Origin: Solibacillus merdavium
GTDB taxonomy: Bacteria > Bacillota > Bacilli > Bacillales_A > Planococcaceae
NCBI RefSeq assembly: GCF_014836935.1
Contig: NZ_JACSPW010000001.1
Span: 124,001 to 188,000, forward strand
Direction of reading: 5' to 3'
Length of the DNA stretch: 64,000 bases
In this document: positions 15,701 to 23,633 of the stretch, one piece after another
Numbering within the stretch: the first letter of the stretch is position 1
Layout of the letters: each line of letters starts with the position of its first letter
Made by a program: the position numbers and the translations under genes
The notes under the pieces: generated by a model
Database searches by the model: none
What the model saw: only the letters and a program-made list of their open reading frames with translations
What the model was told of the DNA's origin: nothing

Positions 15701-18630
15701 ATGGTCATATCCAATTAAGCTTTTTCGGAAGTCCTATCGGTGACCATCGAAATATTAACCCAACTGTAGGGGCAAATCCTAACTTTGCTGCTTCCGAAAT
15801 AGAGGCATACTACGGCATTTTCCCGAAAATTACAATTATCGATGGTCCTGTTGATAAAACCAAACTACAGACATCGATTATTGAGGCTGGAGTAAATAAA
15901 GATTCCGTAAAAATAAGCAATGATGGAAAAGATATAGATCCAACAGAATATTGGGTAACGCAAGCGGAAGTAGATACTTATACAAATATCATTGTCTCAG
16001 CACAACAACTACTTGCAGATGAGAATAAAACACAAGTTGCAATCGATGCAAAAGTATTAGCATTAAACCAATCCACGGAAACATTTAATCAAGCGAAAAA
16101 ATTAGGTGCAAAATCTAAAGTAATTATACCAACTCAACAGGCTTACAATACTGTTGGAAAATACATGATAGATAAATTACCGAATCCTAAATTCGGCAGT
16201 GAATGGTGGATTATTACTTTAGCTCGTGGTGGATATGAAGTTCCTGAATCCTATTACAACACTTATTACAATAATGTAGTGGACTATGTCATTTCAAAAA
16301 ATGGCGACTTAGATCAAAGGAAATACACAGAGTATTCACGTCTAATCATTGCTCTTACCGCTATTGGAAAAGATCCTTCAAATGTCGGCGGCTATAATTT
16401 AATTGAAAAACTGTCAGATTACGATAAAGTCGTTTGGCAAGGTGTAAATGGTGCCTATTTTGCATTAATTGCGCTGGATACTTGGGGATTCGACTTACCA
16501 AATTCAGCAACTACTACACGTGAGAAACTGATTGATTTTATTTTAGATAAACAACTAGCAGACAAAGGCTGGGCTCTATCAGGAACTAAGGCAGATCCTG
16601 ATATGACAGGGATGGCTATCCAATCGTTAGCGCCATATTACAACAGTAACCCACAAGTAAAAGAATCTGTTGATCATGCATTAGCTACATTATCTGCTAT
16701 TCAAGAGGAAAATGGCGGCTATAAATCATGGAATACAGAAAATGCTGAAAGTGCAGCGCAAGTTATCACAGCACTAGCTAGCTTAGGAATAGATGCAAAT
16801 CAAGACCCTCGTTTTAATAAGGTCATCTCGAATATTATGACCTACTACAGTAAAGAAGATGGTGGCTTTAAACATGTTCTGACTGAAACGAAAGCGAATG
16901 GTATGGCAACTGAACAGGTAGGATATACATTAGCTGCCTATCATCGCTTGTTAAACGGGCAAACAGCACTTTATGATATGACCGATACTAAGCAAAATAA
17001 TCCATCAAATCCAGGAAACGGTGGAAACAATCCATCAAATCCGGGAGATGATGAAAATAATCCTTCTAAACCTGGTGACAGTGAAAATGGAAGTAAACCT
17101 GGCGCTGGAGGAGGAAATAACAGTCCAGGTGGTAATCTCGCATACGGCAAAACAACATTCCTAATTAAAATTTCCTCATCGGAAATTCCATTAAGAGCAA
17201 CAACTGTTGATTTATTCCCAGGGGAAACAGTAGTTGACGTGTTAAAGCGTGTAACAGCAGAGAACGGTATTTCGTTAAGTTACCGTGAAACGCAATATGG
17301 TACTTATATTGAAGGTATAGCAGGTCTTTATGAGTTTGATCGTGGTCCATTAAGTGGATGGATGTATCGTGTAAATGGAAGCTTCCCATCATACTCTGCG
17401 GGAATTTATACGTTATCTCCCGGTGATACTGTTGAATGGCTGTACACACTGGATCTAGGAAAAGATATTGGCGGCTATGTGGATGGAATCGAAAATGGTT
17501 CAGCACCTGGTGCCACTCCTGGTGGAGGAGCAGAGTGTAAGGACGAAACAAAGGATTGTAAAGAAAAAAATAAATGTACAGATGAAGATAAACAATGTAC
17601 AGAAGAACCAAGCAAGGATGAAGACAGTGAGGAAGAAAGCAAAGAGAATACAAAAGCTGAAATAACAGTTGAAGATGGCAGTGACAAAGCATTTATTACA
17701 GCTGAGAATATTCAGAAATACCTTGAAAATGATATGCAAACACTTGTCATTAAAATTAATGGCAAAAATTTAGAACTCCCAACGTCTTCATTAAAAAGCA
17801 TTATTCTTGCAGAAGATGAAAAATTAGTTGCCTCTATTGTTTCAAGTACTGAGAGCAAAGAATTTACGGTGAATTTTGGAGTTGAGACTTCACAAGGACA
17901 AATAAAGCCTATTTCTCTGGGCAAAGAATATGTGAAAGTAACGCTACCAGCTGATGAGGTGAAACCAAATACTGTTGTTCTACAGCTTATTGATGGCGAG
18001 TATAAGCCTGTTCCACATAAAGTGATTAACGGCGAAATTGTATTATTTACAAAAATAAGCGGTACATTTGTCATTATTGAAAAGCAAGTTACTTTTAAAG
18101 ATATAGAAAAGCTTGCAAATAAAGATGAAATAGAGTTTTTAGCCAGCCGTCTTATAATTCAAGGTAAAACTCCGGAGACGTTTGAACCAAACAAGCCAAT
18201 AACACGTGCACAATTTGCCGCATTAGTTAGCCGGGCGCTGGGATTACAAACATCAGGAGAAAATCCGTTTAATGATACATCGGGCAAATGGTATGAGAAA
18301 GATATCCAAGCACTGTTTGAGGCCGGCATTACGAAAGGTACAACTGCTTCCACATTTAATCCGGAAGCGCCAATTACACGTCAGCAGGCAGCCGCATTTA
18401 CAGGACGTATCCTTGAATATCTAAATGTAATGGCTAAGGAAAATGGTGACATTCATTTCAAAGATGCTAATAGAATCAGCGCTGAATATTTACGTTATAT
18501 TGAGCTATTAAGCAGCCTCGATATTATGACAGGTAAAGAAGACGGAACATTTGATCCAAGAGAAAGTTTAACGAGATCGCAAACAGCAAAAATCCTGAAA
18601 CGTGCGTTAACTATAGCAGACATGATGTAA
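12724..18630 (+). CDS. Giant SLH-anchored transcobalamin/intrinsic-factor-like surface protein
   Basis: 1968 residues; GTG start nine bases after AGGAGG. Order seen: signal peptide (1-30); DUF4430/transcobalamin C-terminal-like domain 1 (about 83-230, with MSGWMYTANHK and YGYGGDLG); helical FIVAR-like segments (about 236-390); Ig-like beta region (about 395-1040); a second copy of the FIVAR-like unit (1044-1128); an alpha-barrel domain like prenyltransferase-fold B12 carriers (1140-1420, Gly/Trp-rich helical repeats such as WQGVNGAYFALIALDTW); Gly/Pro/Asn linker; DUF4430 domain 2 (1474-1584, LSGWMYRVNG, LYTLDLGKDIGG); a four-Cys acidic stretch (1605-1625); beta domain; three SLH repeats (1789-1968). 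Barrel plus DUF4430 is the architecture of transcobalamin and intrinsic factor. With the riboswitch upstream and ECF genes downstream, a cobalamin-capture role is inferred; binding is not shown. Confidence 0.88.
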   Translation: MKIYKKWLSIAIIFILSFSLLSPAAIVKGQGFEAEESNATSSTYNHDEQSLHPNDETSKNAPSLPTTSDSAQINSSNLSEVLPSGYVTVSVEKFTLGQGYAIDPIQVPFYEGEMAGQVVARVLGSGNYNNGMDEENISYLANIKDAESTVNIPTYIQKEILKSGSTIGARTNSDWLGQFDYTDMSGWMYTANHKLPDVGMSEYEVTDGSVIRLQFTVYGYGGDLGFSFELPYIEVANKDRLTAKVAEINSNPDKGVILANQSVKSAYDAAYEQLKDMESSQTNIDDALKQLEAALEGQVDVIITDKTVLQTAVNTAEVNKDSVKISSNGKDVEPIEYWVTQAEFDAYTNIIVSAQQLIADQAVIQDTIDAKVLALNQATDSFNAVKKEGLKNAVPTVNEVKFTIAPKTVTFKLFDANNQEVNIGTGVVGTYKVYTANLQAGDYRYEGFDSSEKSVGGGKLTVTTEPKQEYQFRQLNFKATNTNWKVGNDYTIKVGLDSYDDTSLKFGDELSSGHIPVLGLTGKTYFYSFEPISTHKEYTALKNSITVTIAGSAQSISGSIPFSGNVTFTVPLEAELFLGRKIKHFISFEEIKPEGEATVNSNGTKTFSYKLANNGQYNYRVSQEGKLTNTGIFTANAQNAALEVTQKQLDILSPRAVLNKGTHFEGNIYLNINEQNHLKLSQGDNFKLLPLRSWQALIDGITNYFFEPDFNYEIITGNDVVEIEPGKPGSYAIVKAIKNGTAIVKVTYDALKVNGSTDIKAADDAYSAIWPENVGVFVVTVGQGKTGISTGIESNKERNQKANEKKVNNLQNGIYDADIDSVYYVKGEPGAFFKFTPTANSTVSILRPEINHAAGTVSYGNAEFSTENITLNEDGSYTVLLTEGRNIVKVEKDGKAEYHVMTARPLDITIENVTNPNGEIAAGDKVKVTFKGISFPANKLSGIYNFRGQLKYLGGNNHTSIVGQAVQYNMTTIGNSITFTIPEDYEGEYSLHDGHIQLSFFGSPIGDHRNINPTVGANPNFAASEIEAYYGIFPKITIIDGPVDKTKLQTSIIEAGVNKDSVKISNDGKDIDPTEYWVTQAEVDTYTNIIVSAQQLLADENKTQVAIDAKVLALNQSTETFNQAKKLGAKSKVIIPTQQAYNTVGKYMIDKLPNPKFGSEWWIITLARGGYEVPESYYNTYYNNVVDYVISKNGDLDQRKYTEYSRLIIALTAIGKDPSNVGGYNLIEKLSDYDKVVWQGVNGAYFALIALDTWGFDLPNSATTTREKLIDFILDKQLADKGWALSGTKADPDMTGMAIQSLAPYYNSNPQVKESVDHALATLSAIQEENGGYKSWNTENAESAAQVITALASLGIDANQDPRFNKVISNIMTYYSKEDGGFKHVLTETKANGMATEQVGYTLAAYHRLLNGQTALYDMTDTKQNNPSNPGNGGNNPSNPGDDENNPSKPGDSENGSKPGAGGGNNSPGGNLAYGKTTFLIKISSSEIPLRATTVDLFPGETVVDVLKRVTAENGISLSYRETQYGTYIEGIAGLYEFDRGPLSGWMYRVNGSFPSYSAGIYTLSPGDTVEWLYTLDLGKDIGGYVDGIENGSAPGATPGGGAECKDETKDCKEKNKCTDEDKQCTEEPSKDEDSEEESKENTKAEITVEDGSDKAFITAENIQKYLENDMQTLVIKINGKNLELPTSSLKSIILAEDEKLVASIVSSTESKEFTVNFGVETSQGQIKPISLGKEYVKVTLPADEVKPNTVVLQLIDGEYKPVPHKVINGEIVLFTKISGTFVIIEKQVTFKDIEKLANKDEIEFLASRLIIQGKTPETFEPNKPITRAQFAALVSRALGLQTSGENPFNDTSGKWYEKDIQALFEAGITKGTTASTFNPEAPITRQQAAAFTGRILEYLNVMAKENGDIHFKDANRISAEYLRYIELLSSLDIMTGKEDGTFDPRESLTRSQTAKILKRALTIADMM
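13636..13890 (+). repeat. Internal repeat copy 1 (FIVAR-like unit) in the giant surface protein
   Basis: Encodes about 85 residues (305-389) that recur at 15853-16107. Shared strings include NKDSVKIS, EYWVTQAE, YTNIIVSAQQL and IDAKVLALNQ; overall identity is roughly 70 percent by eye. Helical surface-spacer unit of the FIVAR/sugar-binding-like type. Confidence 0.85.
15853..16107 (+). repeat. Internal repeat copy 2 (FIVAR-like unit) in the giant surface protein
   Basis: Second copy (residues 1044-1128) of the 85-residue unit at 13636-13890. It sits immediately before the alpha-barrel domain, whereas copy 1 follows the first DUF4430 domain, so each copy is next to a carrier-type domain. Confidence 0.85.
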
Positions 18631-18636
18631 TTTCAA

Positions 18637-18674
18637 ACTAACCCAATAGCACTTTGCTTTTGGGTTAGTATCTT
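18637..18674 (+). terminator. Intercistronic hairpin (possible partial terminator)
   Basis: ACTAACCCAA and AGC pair with GCT and TTGGGTTAGT, giving a stem of about 13 bp with one internal mismatch, followed by ATCTTTT. The weak T-tract suggests partial termination or an mRNA-processing/stability element between the giant protein and the rest of the operon. No separate riboswitch follows it. Confidence 0.6.
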
Positions 18675-18698
18675 TTAACTAGAATTGGGGATATCTAA

Positions 18699-20240
18699 AT
18701 GAAGCAAAAATTAACGATGTTTATTATGCTACTACTTGCTGTTTTATTAATAGTTACACCCGTTTCTGCACAAAGTATTTCAACAATAGATGCTTATAAA
18801 ACGACGGGTGATTATATTGTAAAACAAGCACCAAGTCCTAAGTTCGGTGATGAATGGTTTATTATTGCACTTGCTCGCGGTGAATATAATGTTCCAAAAA
18901 ATTATTATGAAACGTATTATGAAAACGTTCTAAAACATATTCAGTCCATGAAAGGTGAATTACACAATCGTAAATATACGGAGTATTCACGTCTAATAAT
19001 TGCTCTTACTTCAATTGGAAAAGATCCAACTAATGTAGGAGGATATAATTTAGTTGAAAAATTGGGGGATTTCGATAAAGTCATTTGGCAAGGTCCGAAT
19101 GGTGCCTATTTTGCATTAATTGCGTTAGACACTTGGAACTTTGAACTTCCAAAAAGTGCTACGACTACAAGAGAAAAATTAGTAGATCATATTTTATCAA
19201 AGCAATTAGCTGATGGTGGATGGGACTTATCCGGAATGAAAGCAGATCCTGATATGACTGCAATGGCCGTGCAGGCACTGTCTACCTATAAAGATCGACC
19301 AAATGTAGAAAAATCAATAAATCGAGCGTTAGATACTTTACAAAAAATACAGGACGTTAATGGTGGTTATAAAAGCTGGGGAACATCCAACTCGGAAAGT
19401 GTAGCTCAAGTTATTACTGCATTATCCAGTATAGATATAGATTCAAAAGAGGATGCACGATTCTCTAAAGCATTCAATAGCTTTTTTACTTTCTACAATG
19501 CTAAAGATGGTGGGTTCAAGCATGTATTGACTGAAACAGCTTCTAACGGTATGGCAACAGAGCAGGCTTCCTATACACTGGCAGCCTATAATCGACTTTT
19601 GGCAGGAAAAACAAAATTATATGACATGTCGGATACAAAGAAAAATAAGCCTTCAACACCTGTTGAGCAAGAGAAACCAATTATAGCTCCTACTAAATTA
19701 AGCTTTAAAGATATTCAATCACATTGGGCAAAGGGTGATATTGAAGCTGCGGTAGCTAAAGGCTTATTAAAAGGATATGAGGATAATACGTTTAAGCCAA
19801 ATAATCATTTAACACGTGTCCAAGCTGTATCCATTTTAGTTCGTTCATTAAACTTGACGAGTACACAACAAGCGCCATTTACAGATATAGACCGTTATAG
19901 TGAAATTACGAAAAAAGAAATCGCAGCAGCGTATGAGGCAAAACTATTAACCGTCAATTCAGGTGAATTTTTACCATCGGCACCTATAACACGTGAGGAA
20001 TTATCGATTATGCTTTATCGTGCCTATACGTCTATAAATGGTCAAGCTTATATACCGAGCAAGGTAGTACCATTAAACGATATTAACAAGCTTTCGAATG
20101 AGTCAAAAAATGCGATTGCTTTATTATATGATTTTAATATTGCACAAGGTTCTAATGGAGCGTTTCAACCATTCAATTCATTAACAAGAGCGCATGCCGC
20201 AAAAATGTTTATTAACTTTTTAAAGGTAGTGGATAAATAA
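18699..20240 (+). CDS. SLH-anchored barrel protein, transcobalamin/intrinsic-factor alpha-domain-like
   Basis: 513 residues: signal peptide (1-25, ending VSAQS); an alpha-barrel domain (about 30-312) closely similar to residues 1140-1420 of the giant protein (shared KYTEYSRLIIALT, VGGYNL, NGAYFALIALDTW, DGGFKHVLTET); and three SLH repeats (about 334-513, SFKDIQSHWAKGDIEAAVAKG and following). It lacks a DUF4430 domain. The next gene, overlapping by one base (TAATG), encodes a lipoprotein with only the DUF4430 domain. I infer that the two together form a split two-domain corrinoid carrier, the barrel held at the S-layer and the other half at the membrane. Annotation pipelines would likely call it a prenyltransferase-repeat protein; an enzyme role is unlikely given the SLH anchor. 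Confidence 0.88.
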   Translation: MKQKLTMFIMLLLAVLLIVTPVSAQSISTIDAYKTTGDYIVKQAPSPKFGDEWFIIALARGEYNVPKNYYETYYENVLKHIQSMKGELHNRKYTEYSRLIIALTSIGKDPTNVGGYNLVEKLGDFDKVIWQGPNGAYFALIALDTWNFELPKSATTTREKLVDHILSKQLADGGWDLSGMKADPDMTAMAVQALSTYKDRPNVEKSINRALDTLQKIQDVNGGYKSWGTSNSESVAQVITALSSIDIDSKEDARFSKAFNSFFTFYNAKDGGFKHVLTETASNGMATEQASYTLAAYNRLLAGKTKLYDMSDTKKNKPSTPVEQEKPIIAPTKLSFKDIQSHWAKGDIEAAVAKGLLKGYEDNTFKPNNHLTRVQAVSILVRSLNLTSTQQAPFTDIDRYSEITKKEIAAAYEAKLLTVNSGEFLPSAPITREELSIMLYRAYTSINGQAYIPSKVVPLNDINKLSNESKNAIALLYDFNIAQGSNGAFQPFNSLTRAHAAKMFINFLKVVDK

Positions 20241-21136
20241 TGAAAAGAACAATTCGCTTACTAACAGTTGTTATCTTCGTTTTTTTATTAGCGGCGTGTA
20301 ATATTCAATCAGTCGAACAATATGAACAAATGAAAGAACAAGAGCGAAGTTTAGATTCAAAGTCTAAAATAGGCCAAGAACAAACAGTAAATCAGGAAAT
20401 AAAAGATTCAGAAAAAAATCATGAAAATATAAAAGAAGATAAATCAGAATCAGATAATGAAGAAGCTAGCCCTCCAAAAAAAGAGGAAACTTCAGAAATA
20501 AATAATAAGAAACAACCAATAGAAAACCAGGAAAAGAAAGTGGAAGCTAAAGAAGAAGCAAAGGACTCGATAAAGTCAGAGCGGCAGCCTCACAAAGAAT
20601 TACCGCCAAAAGAGGAGACTTCCAATAAAAAAACTGCTACTGATAATCAGAAAGTAGAAAAGCCGAAGCAGGTTCCTGTCGAAAAAAGTGAACTTCTAGC
20701 TGAAAAAAAGAAAACTGTTACAATTGCAATTCGCGTAGACACTTTGCTTAAAAATTGGGATAAGTTAGATCCAGCACTACAAAGTGATAAATATGTACCT
20801 AAAAACGGAGTCATATTAAAGCCGACAACGTACGAGCTATTATCTGAAAAAGATACCGTTTGGGACGTTCTACAACGTGCAACGAAAGAACATAAAATTC
20901 AACTTGAATATCAAGGGGCAAACGAAAATATTTATAACAGTGTTTATATAGAGGGAATTAATCATCTATATGAATTTAGCGCGGGTGAATTAAGTGGATG
21001 GATGTATAAAGTGAACGGTGTGTATCCTAATTATGGCTGTAGTCAATATGTTTTGAAAGATGGCGATGTAATAGAATGGCATTACACAGTTGATTTAGGA
21101 CGCGATTTAGGACATGTCTGGAAAAGCAGCGAATGA
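20240..21136 (+). CDS. DUF4430 (transcobalamin C-terminal-like) lipoprotein
   Basis: 298 residues. Lipoprotein signal with FLLAAC lipobox (Cys 20); a long Lys/Glu-rich, probably extended stalk (about 25-155); and a DUF4430 domain (about 158-295) with LSGWMYKVNGVYPNYG and WHYTVDLGRDLG near the end, matching domain 2 of the giant protein. In transcobalamin and intrinsic factor the equivalent beta domain covers the upper face of cobalamin (family knowledge). Overlaps the upstream gene by one base and EcfT by four (ATGA), so it is made with both. The stalk would let it reach from the membrane towards the barrel protein. Likely the membrane-proximal receptor half that passes ligand to the ECF transporter (inference). 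Confidence 0.88.
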   Translation: MKRTIRLLTVVIFVFLLAACNIQSVEQYEQMKEQERSLDSKSKIGQEQTVNQEIKDSEKNHENIKEDKSESDNEEASPPKKEETSEINNKKQPIENQEKKVEAKEEAKDSIKSERQPHKELPPKEETSNKKTATDNQKVEKPKQVPVEKSELLAEKKKTVTIAIRVDTLLKNWDKLDPALQSDKYVPKNGVILKPTTYELLSEKDTVWDVLQRATKEHKIQLEYQGANENIYNSVYIEGINHLYEFSAGELSGWMYKVNGVYPNYGCSQYVLKDGDVIEWHYTVDLGRDLGHVWKSSE

Positions 21137-22014
21137 AATCATTTGAAACTTTTCATCCACTGGTTATTTTCGCTTTTTTTGCTGCAGCTATTGGACTATC
21201 AATGTTTTTTATGCACCCGGCTTATTTAGTGATTACTATTTTCCTAGCAGTAAGCCTGAATATCGCCTTACGTAGAGGGCAGTTTTTTAAGGATTGGAAG
21301 CTATATGTTCCTTTATTTTTCCTTATGGCTATTATAAATCCATTAATTAGCCATAATGGGAAACTAGTATTGTTTTATATAAATTACAATGCCATTACAG
21401 TAGAGGCAATTGTTTACGGATTAAGCATTGCCACAATGATTGTTTCAATTATCCTATGGTTTAGCTGCTATAACGAAACGATAACTACAGATAAGTTTAT
21501 TTACTTATTCGGTAAAATATCGCCGGTATTCTCTTTAACGTTATCGATTAGCTTAAGGTTAGTGCCACGTTTTCAACAGCAATTACACAAAATATCAAAT
21601 GCTCAAAAGGTAATTGGCATGGATTATCGAAGTGGATCCTTATTACACCGTATTAAATGTACTCTTCGAATTATATCCATTCTAATTACTTGGGCATTGG
21701 ACAATGCAATAGATACGGCAGATTCCATGAAGGCGAGAGGTTATGGTATAGGGAAGCGGACATCCTTCTCTTTATTTATTTTTGAACGTCGCGACGGAAT
21801 AGTTTTGCTTTTCATTATGTTCCTTTTAATGGTGAATATTTGGGCAAGTATAATAGGTACAACAACTTTTTATTTTTATCCGACTTTTTCAATCATTCAA
21901 TGGGATTTAAAAAATATCCTATTTTATTGCAGTTATTTTCTCCTGCTTGCTATCCCAATAATAATCGAGATAAAGGGGGGAATCGAATGGAAATTGTTAA
22001 AGTCGAAAATGTAA
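21133..22014 (+). CDS. ECF transporter transmembrane coupling subunit EcfT (CbrV-like)
   Basis: 293 residues, about six membrane segments. The cytoplasmic coupling motif ADSMKARGYG (ARG type, about residues 197-206) is present, as in EcfT/CbiQ proteins that connect the ATPases to the S component. Its start overlaps the lipoprotein stop by four bases and its 3' end overlaps the ATPase gene by 28 bases. A dedicated EcfT beside its own S component indicates a group I ECF system. Function in cobalamin import is inferred from the riboswitch. Confidence 0.9.
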   Translation: MKSFETFHPLVIFAFFAAAIGLSMFFMHPAYLVITIFLAVSLNIALRRGQFFKDWKLYVPLFFLMAIINPLISHNGKLVLFYINYNAITVEAIVYGLSIATMIVSIILWFSCYNETITTDKFIYLFGKISPVFSLTLSISLRLVPRFQQQLHKISNAQKVIGMDYRSGSLLHRIKCTLRIISILITWALDNAIDTADSMKARGYGIGKRTSFSLFIFERRDGIVLLFIMFLLMVNIWASIIGTTTFYFYPTFSIIQWDLKNILFYCSYFLLLAIPIIIEIKGGIEWKLLKSKM

Positions 22015-23633
22015 GCTTTACATATCCAAATGAGTCAAAACCCATTTTGAAAAACATTAATTTAACTGTTGAACAAGGTGAATTCATTATTCTAATTGGT
22101 CAATCTGGTTGTGGAAAAAGTACATTACTACGACATTTTAAAAGTGAACTTTCTCCTCATGGTAAGAAAGCAGGTACATTTTTTTATGATGGTAAAAGGT
22201 TGGATGAAGTTATGCCTGAAAAGGCCGCATCGGAAATTGGCTATGTCTTTCAAAACCCGGACAATCAAATTGTAACGGATAAGGTTTGGCATGAATTAGC
22301 ATTCGGTTTAGAAAGCTTGGGAGTAGATAAACATACGATGCGTAGGAGAGTAGCGGAAATGGCTAATTTCTTTGGTATTCAGAAGTGGTTTCACCAAAAA
22401 ACTTCAGAGTTATCTGGAGGACAGAAACAGCTTTTAAACTTAGCCTCAATTATGGTGATGCAACCAAAACTACTATTGTTAGACGAACCAACATCTCAGC
22501 TTGATCCGATTGCTGCTATGGAGTTTATTCAAACGTTAAACCGTTTAAATAAAGAATTAGGCATAACTATAATATTGGTTGAGCATCGTCTTGAGGAGGT
22601 CCTTCCTATTGCTGACCGTGTTTTAATAATGGAAAAGGGGGACTTATTATTTGATGGCGACCCCCGGGAAATTATCAATACATTACCCCCAAAACATGAA
22701 TTGATTACAGCATTGCCAACAGCTACAAAAATGTACCACCTATTAGATGGTGAAGGACCAGTACCTCTGACGATTCGAGAAGGACGAAAATGGCTAGCAA
22801 AGAAAAAGGTCGATTTACATACTGGGAAACAGCTTCCTGTGGCCAGTGGCATTTCTAATACAATAGTTTTGGAAGCAAAAGATGTAGCTTTCCGTTATGA
22901 AAAAAATGCTACTGATATTATCCAGCACTTAAATTTACAAGTGAAAAAAGGAGAATTTCTAACTATTATCGGAGGTAATGGAACAGGGAAATCAACGGTC
23001 TTGTCATTATTGGCTGGCTTACAAAAACCATATCGAGGGAAGATTCTCCTGCACGATAAATTATTGAAAACTTATCGTAATAAAGAGCTTTATCAAAAAT
23101 TTATAACATTGTTACCACAGGAACCTAAAACATTGTTTGTTCAAAAAACGGTAAAGCAAGAGTTGGAAGATACAGCAAAATATCATAATATTTTGGATGA
23201 TAAAGTTGAGGAAATGATAATGCAATTTCAGCTAATTCATTTACTGCAGCGGCACCCCTATGATTTAAGTGGTGGTGAGCAGCAGAAATTAGCCCTTGCA
23301 AAGCTATTATTAATAGAGCCGGAAATATTACTGCTAGATGAGCCGACAAAAGGGCTGGATGCTTATGCAAAAGAAGAATTGGCTACTATTTTGAAAAAAC
23401 TACAAGTAAATGGACTGACAATTGTTATGGTGACACATGATATTGAATTTTCTGCTCAGCATAGTAGTCGCTGTGCTTTATTATTTGATGGAAATATCGT
23501 TTCAGAGGCTGATCCGCGTACTTTTTATAGTGGAAATAACTTTTATACTACTGCTGCACACCGTATTGCTAGAGGAATAATGAATGAAGTAATTGTTTGT
23601 GACGATTTGGTGATATTATGCAAAAAAGATTAA
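21987..23633 (+). CDS. Fused double ATPase of ECF transporter (CbrU-like)
   Basis: 548 residues with two complete ABC ATPase halves: Walker A GQSGCGKST with LSGGQKQ and LLLLDEPTSQLD in the first; GGNGTGKST with LSGGEQQ and ILLLDEPTKGLD in the second. This replaces the separate EcfA and EcfA' of general ECF modules. ATG 21987 is chosen for the AAAGGGGGG site 6-14 bases upstream; upstream in-frame codons lie inside ecfT. It overlaps EcfT by 28 bases and the S component by 16, so the three are coupled. Energises substrate uptake from the cytoplasmic side. Confidence 0.94.
   Translation: MEIVKVENVSFTYPNESKPILKNINLTVEQGEFIILIGQSGCGKSTLLRHFKSELSPHGKKAGTFFYDGKRLDEVMPEKAASEIGYVFQNPDNQIVTDKVWHELAFGLESLGVDKHTMRRRVAEMANFFGIQKWFHQKTSELSGGQKQLLNLASIMVMQPKLLLLDEPTSQLDPIAAMEFIQTLNRLNKELGITIILVEHRLEEVLPIADRVLIMEKGDLLFDGDPREIINTLPPKHELITALPTATKMYHLLDGEGPVPLTIREGRKWLAKKKVDLHTGKQLPVASGISNTIVLEAKDVAFRYEKNATDIIQHLNLQVKKGEFLTIIGGNGTGKSTVLSLLAGLQKPYRGKILLHDKLLKTYRNKELYQKFITLLPQEPKTLFVQKTVKQELEDTAKYHNILDDKVEEMIMQFQLIHLLQRHPYDLSGGEQQKLALAKLLLIEPEILLLDEPTKGLDAYAKEELATILKKLQVNGLTIVMVTHDIEFSAQHSSRCALLFDGNIVSEADPRTFYSGNNFYTTAAHRIARGIMNEVIVCDDLVILCKKD

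Noticed and set aside
17165-17692. Minus-strand open frame of 175 codons inside the giant surface gene
   Set aside because: Composition is that of a reversed repetitive linker, with no ribosome site; the opposite strand is clearly coding.
18699-20240. Calling the barrel protein a prenyltransferase or squalene cyclase
   Set aside because: It is secreted, SLH-anchored, lies in a B12-riboswitch operon, and its fold family also includes the B12 carriers; no DxDD-type catalytic motif was seen.
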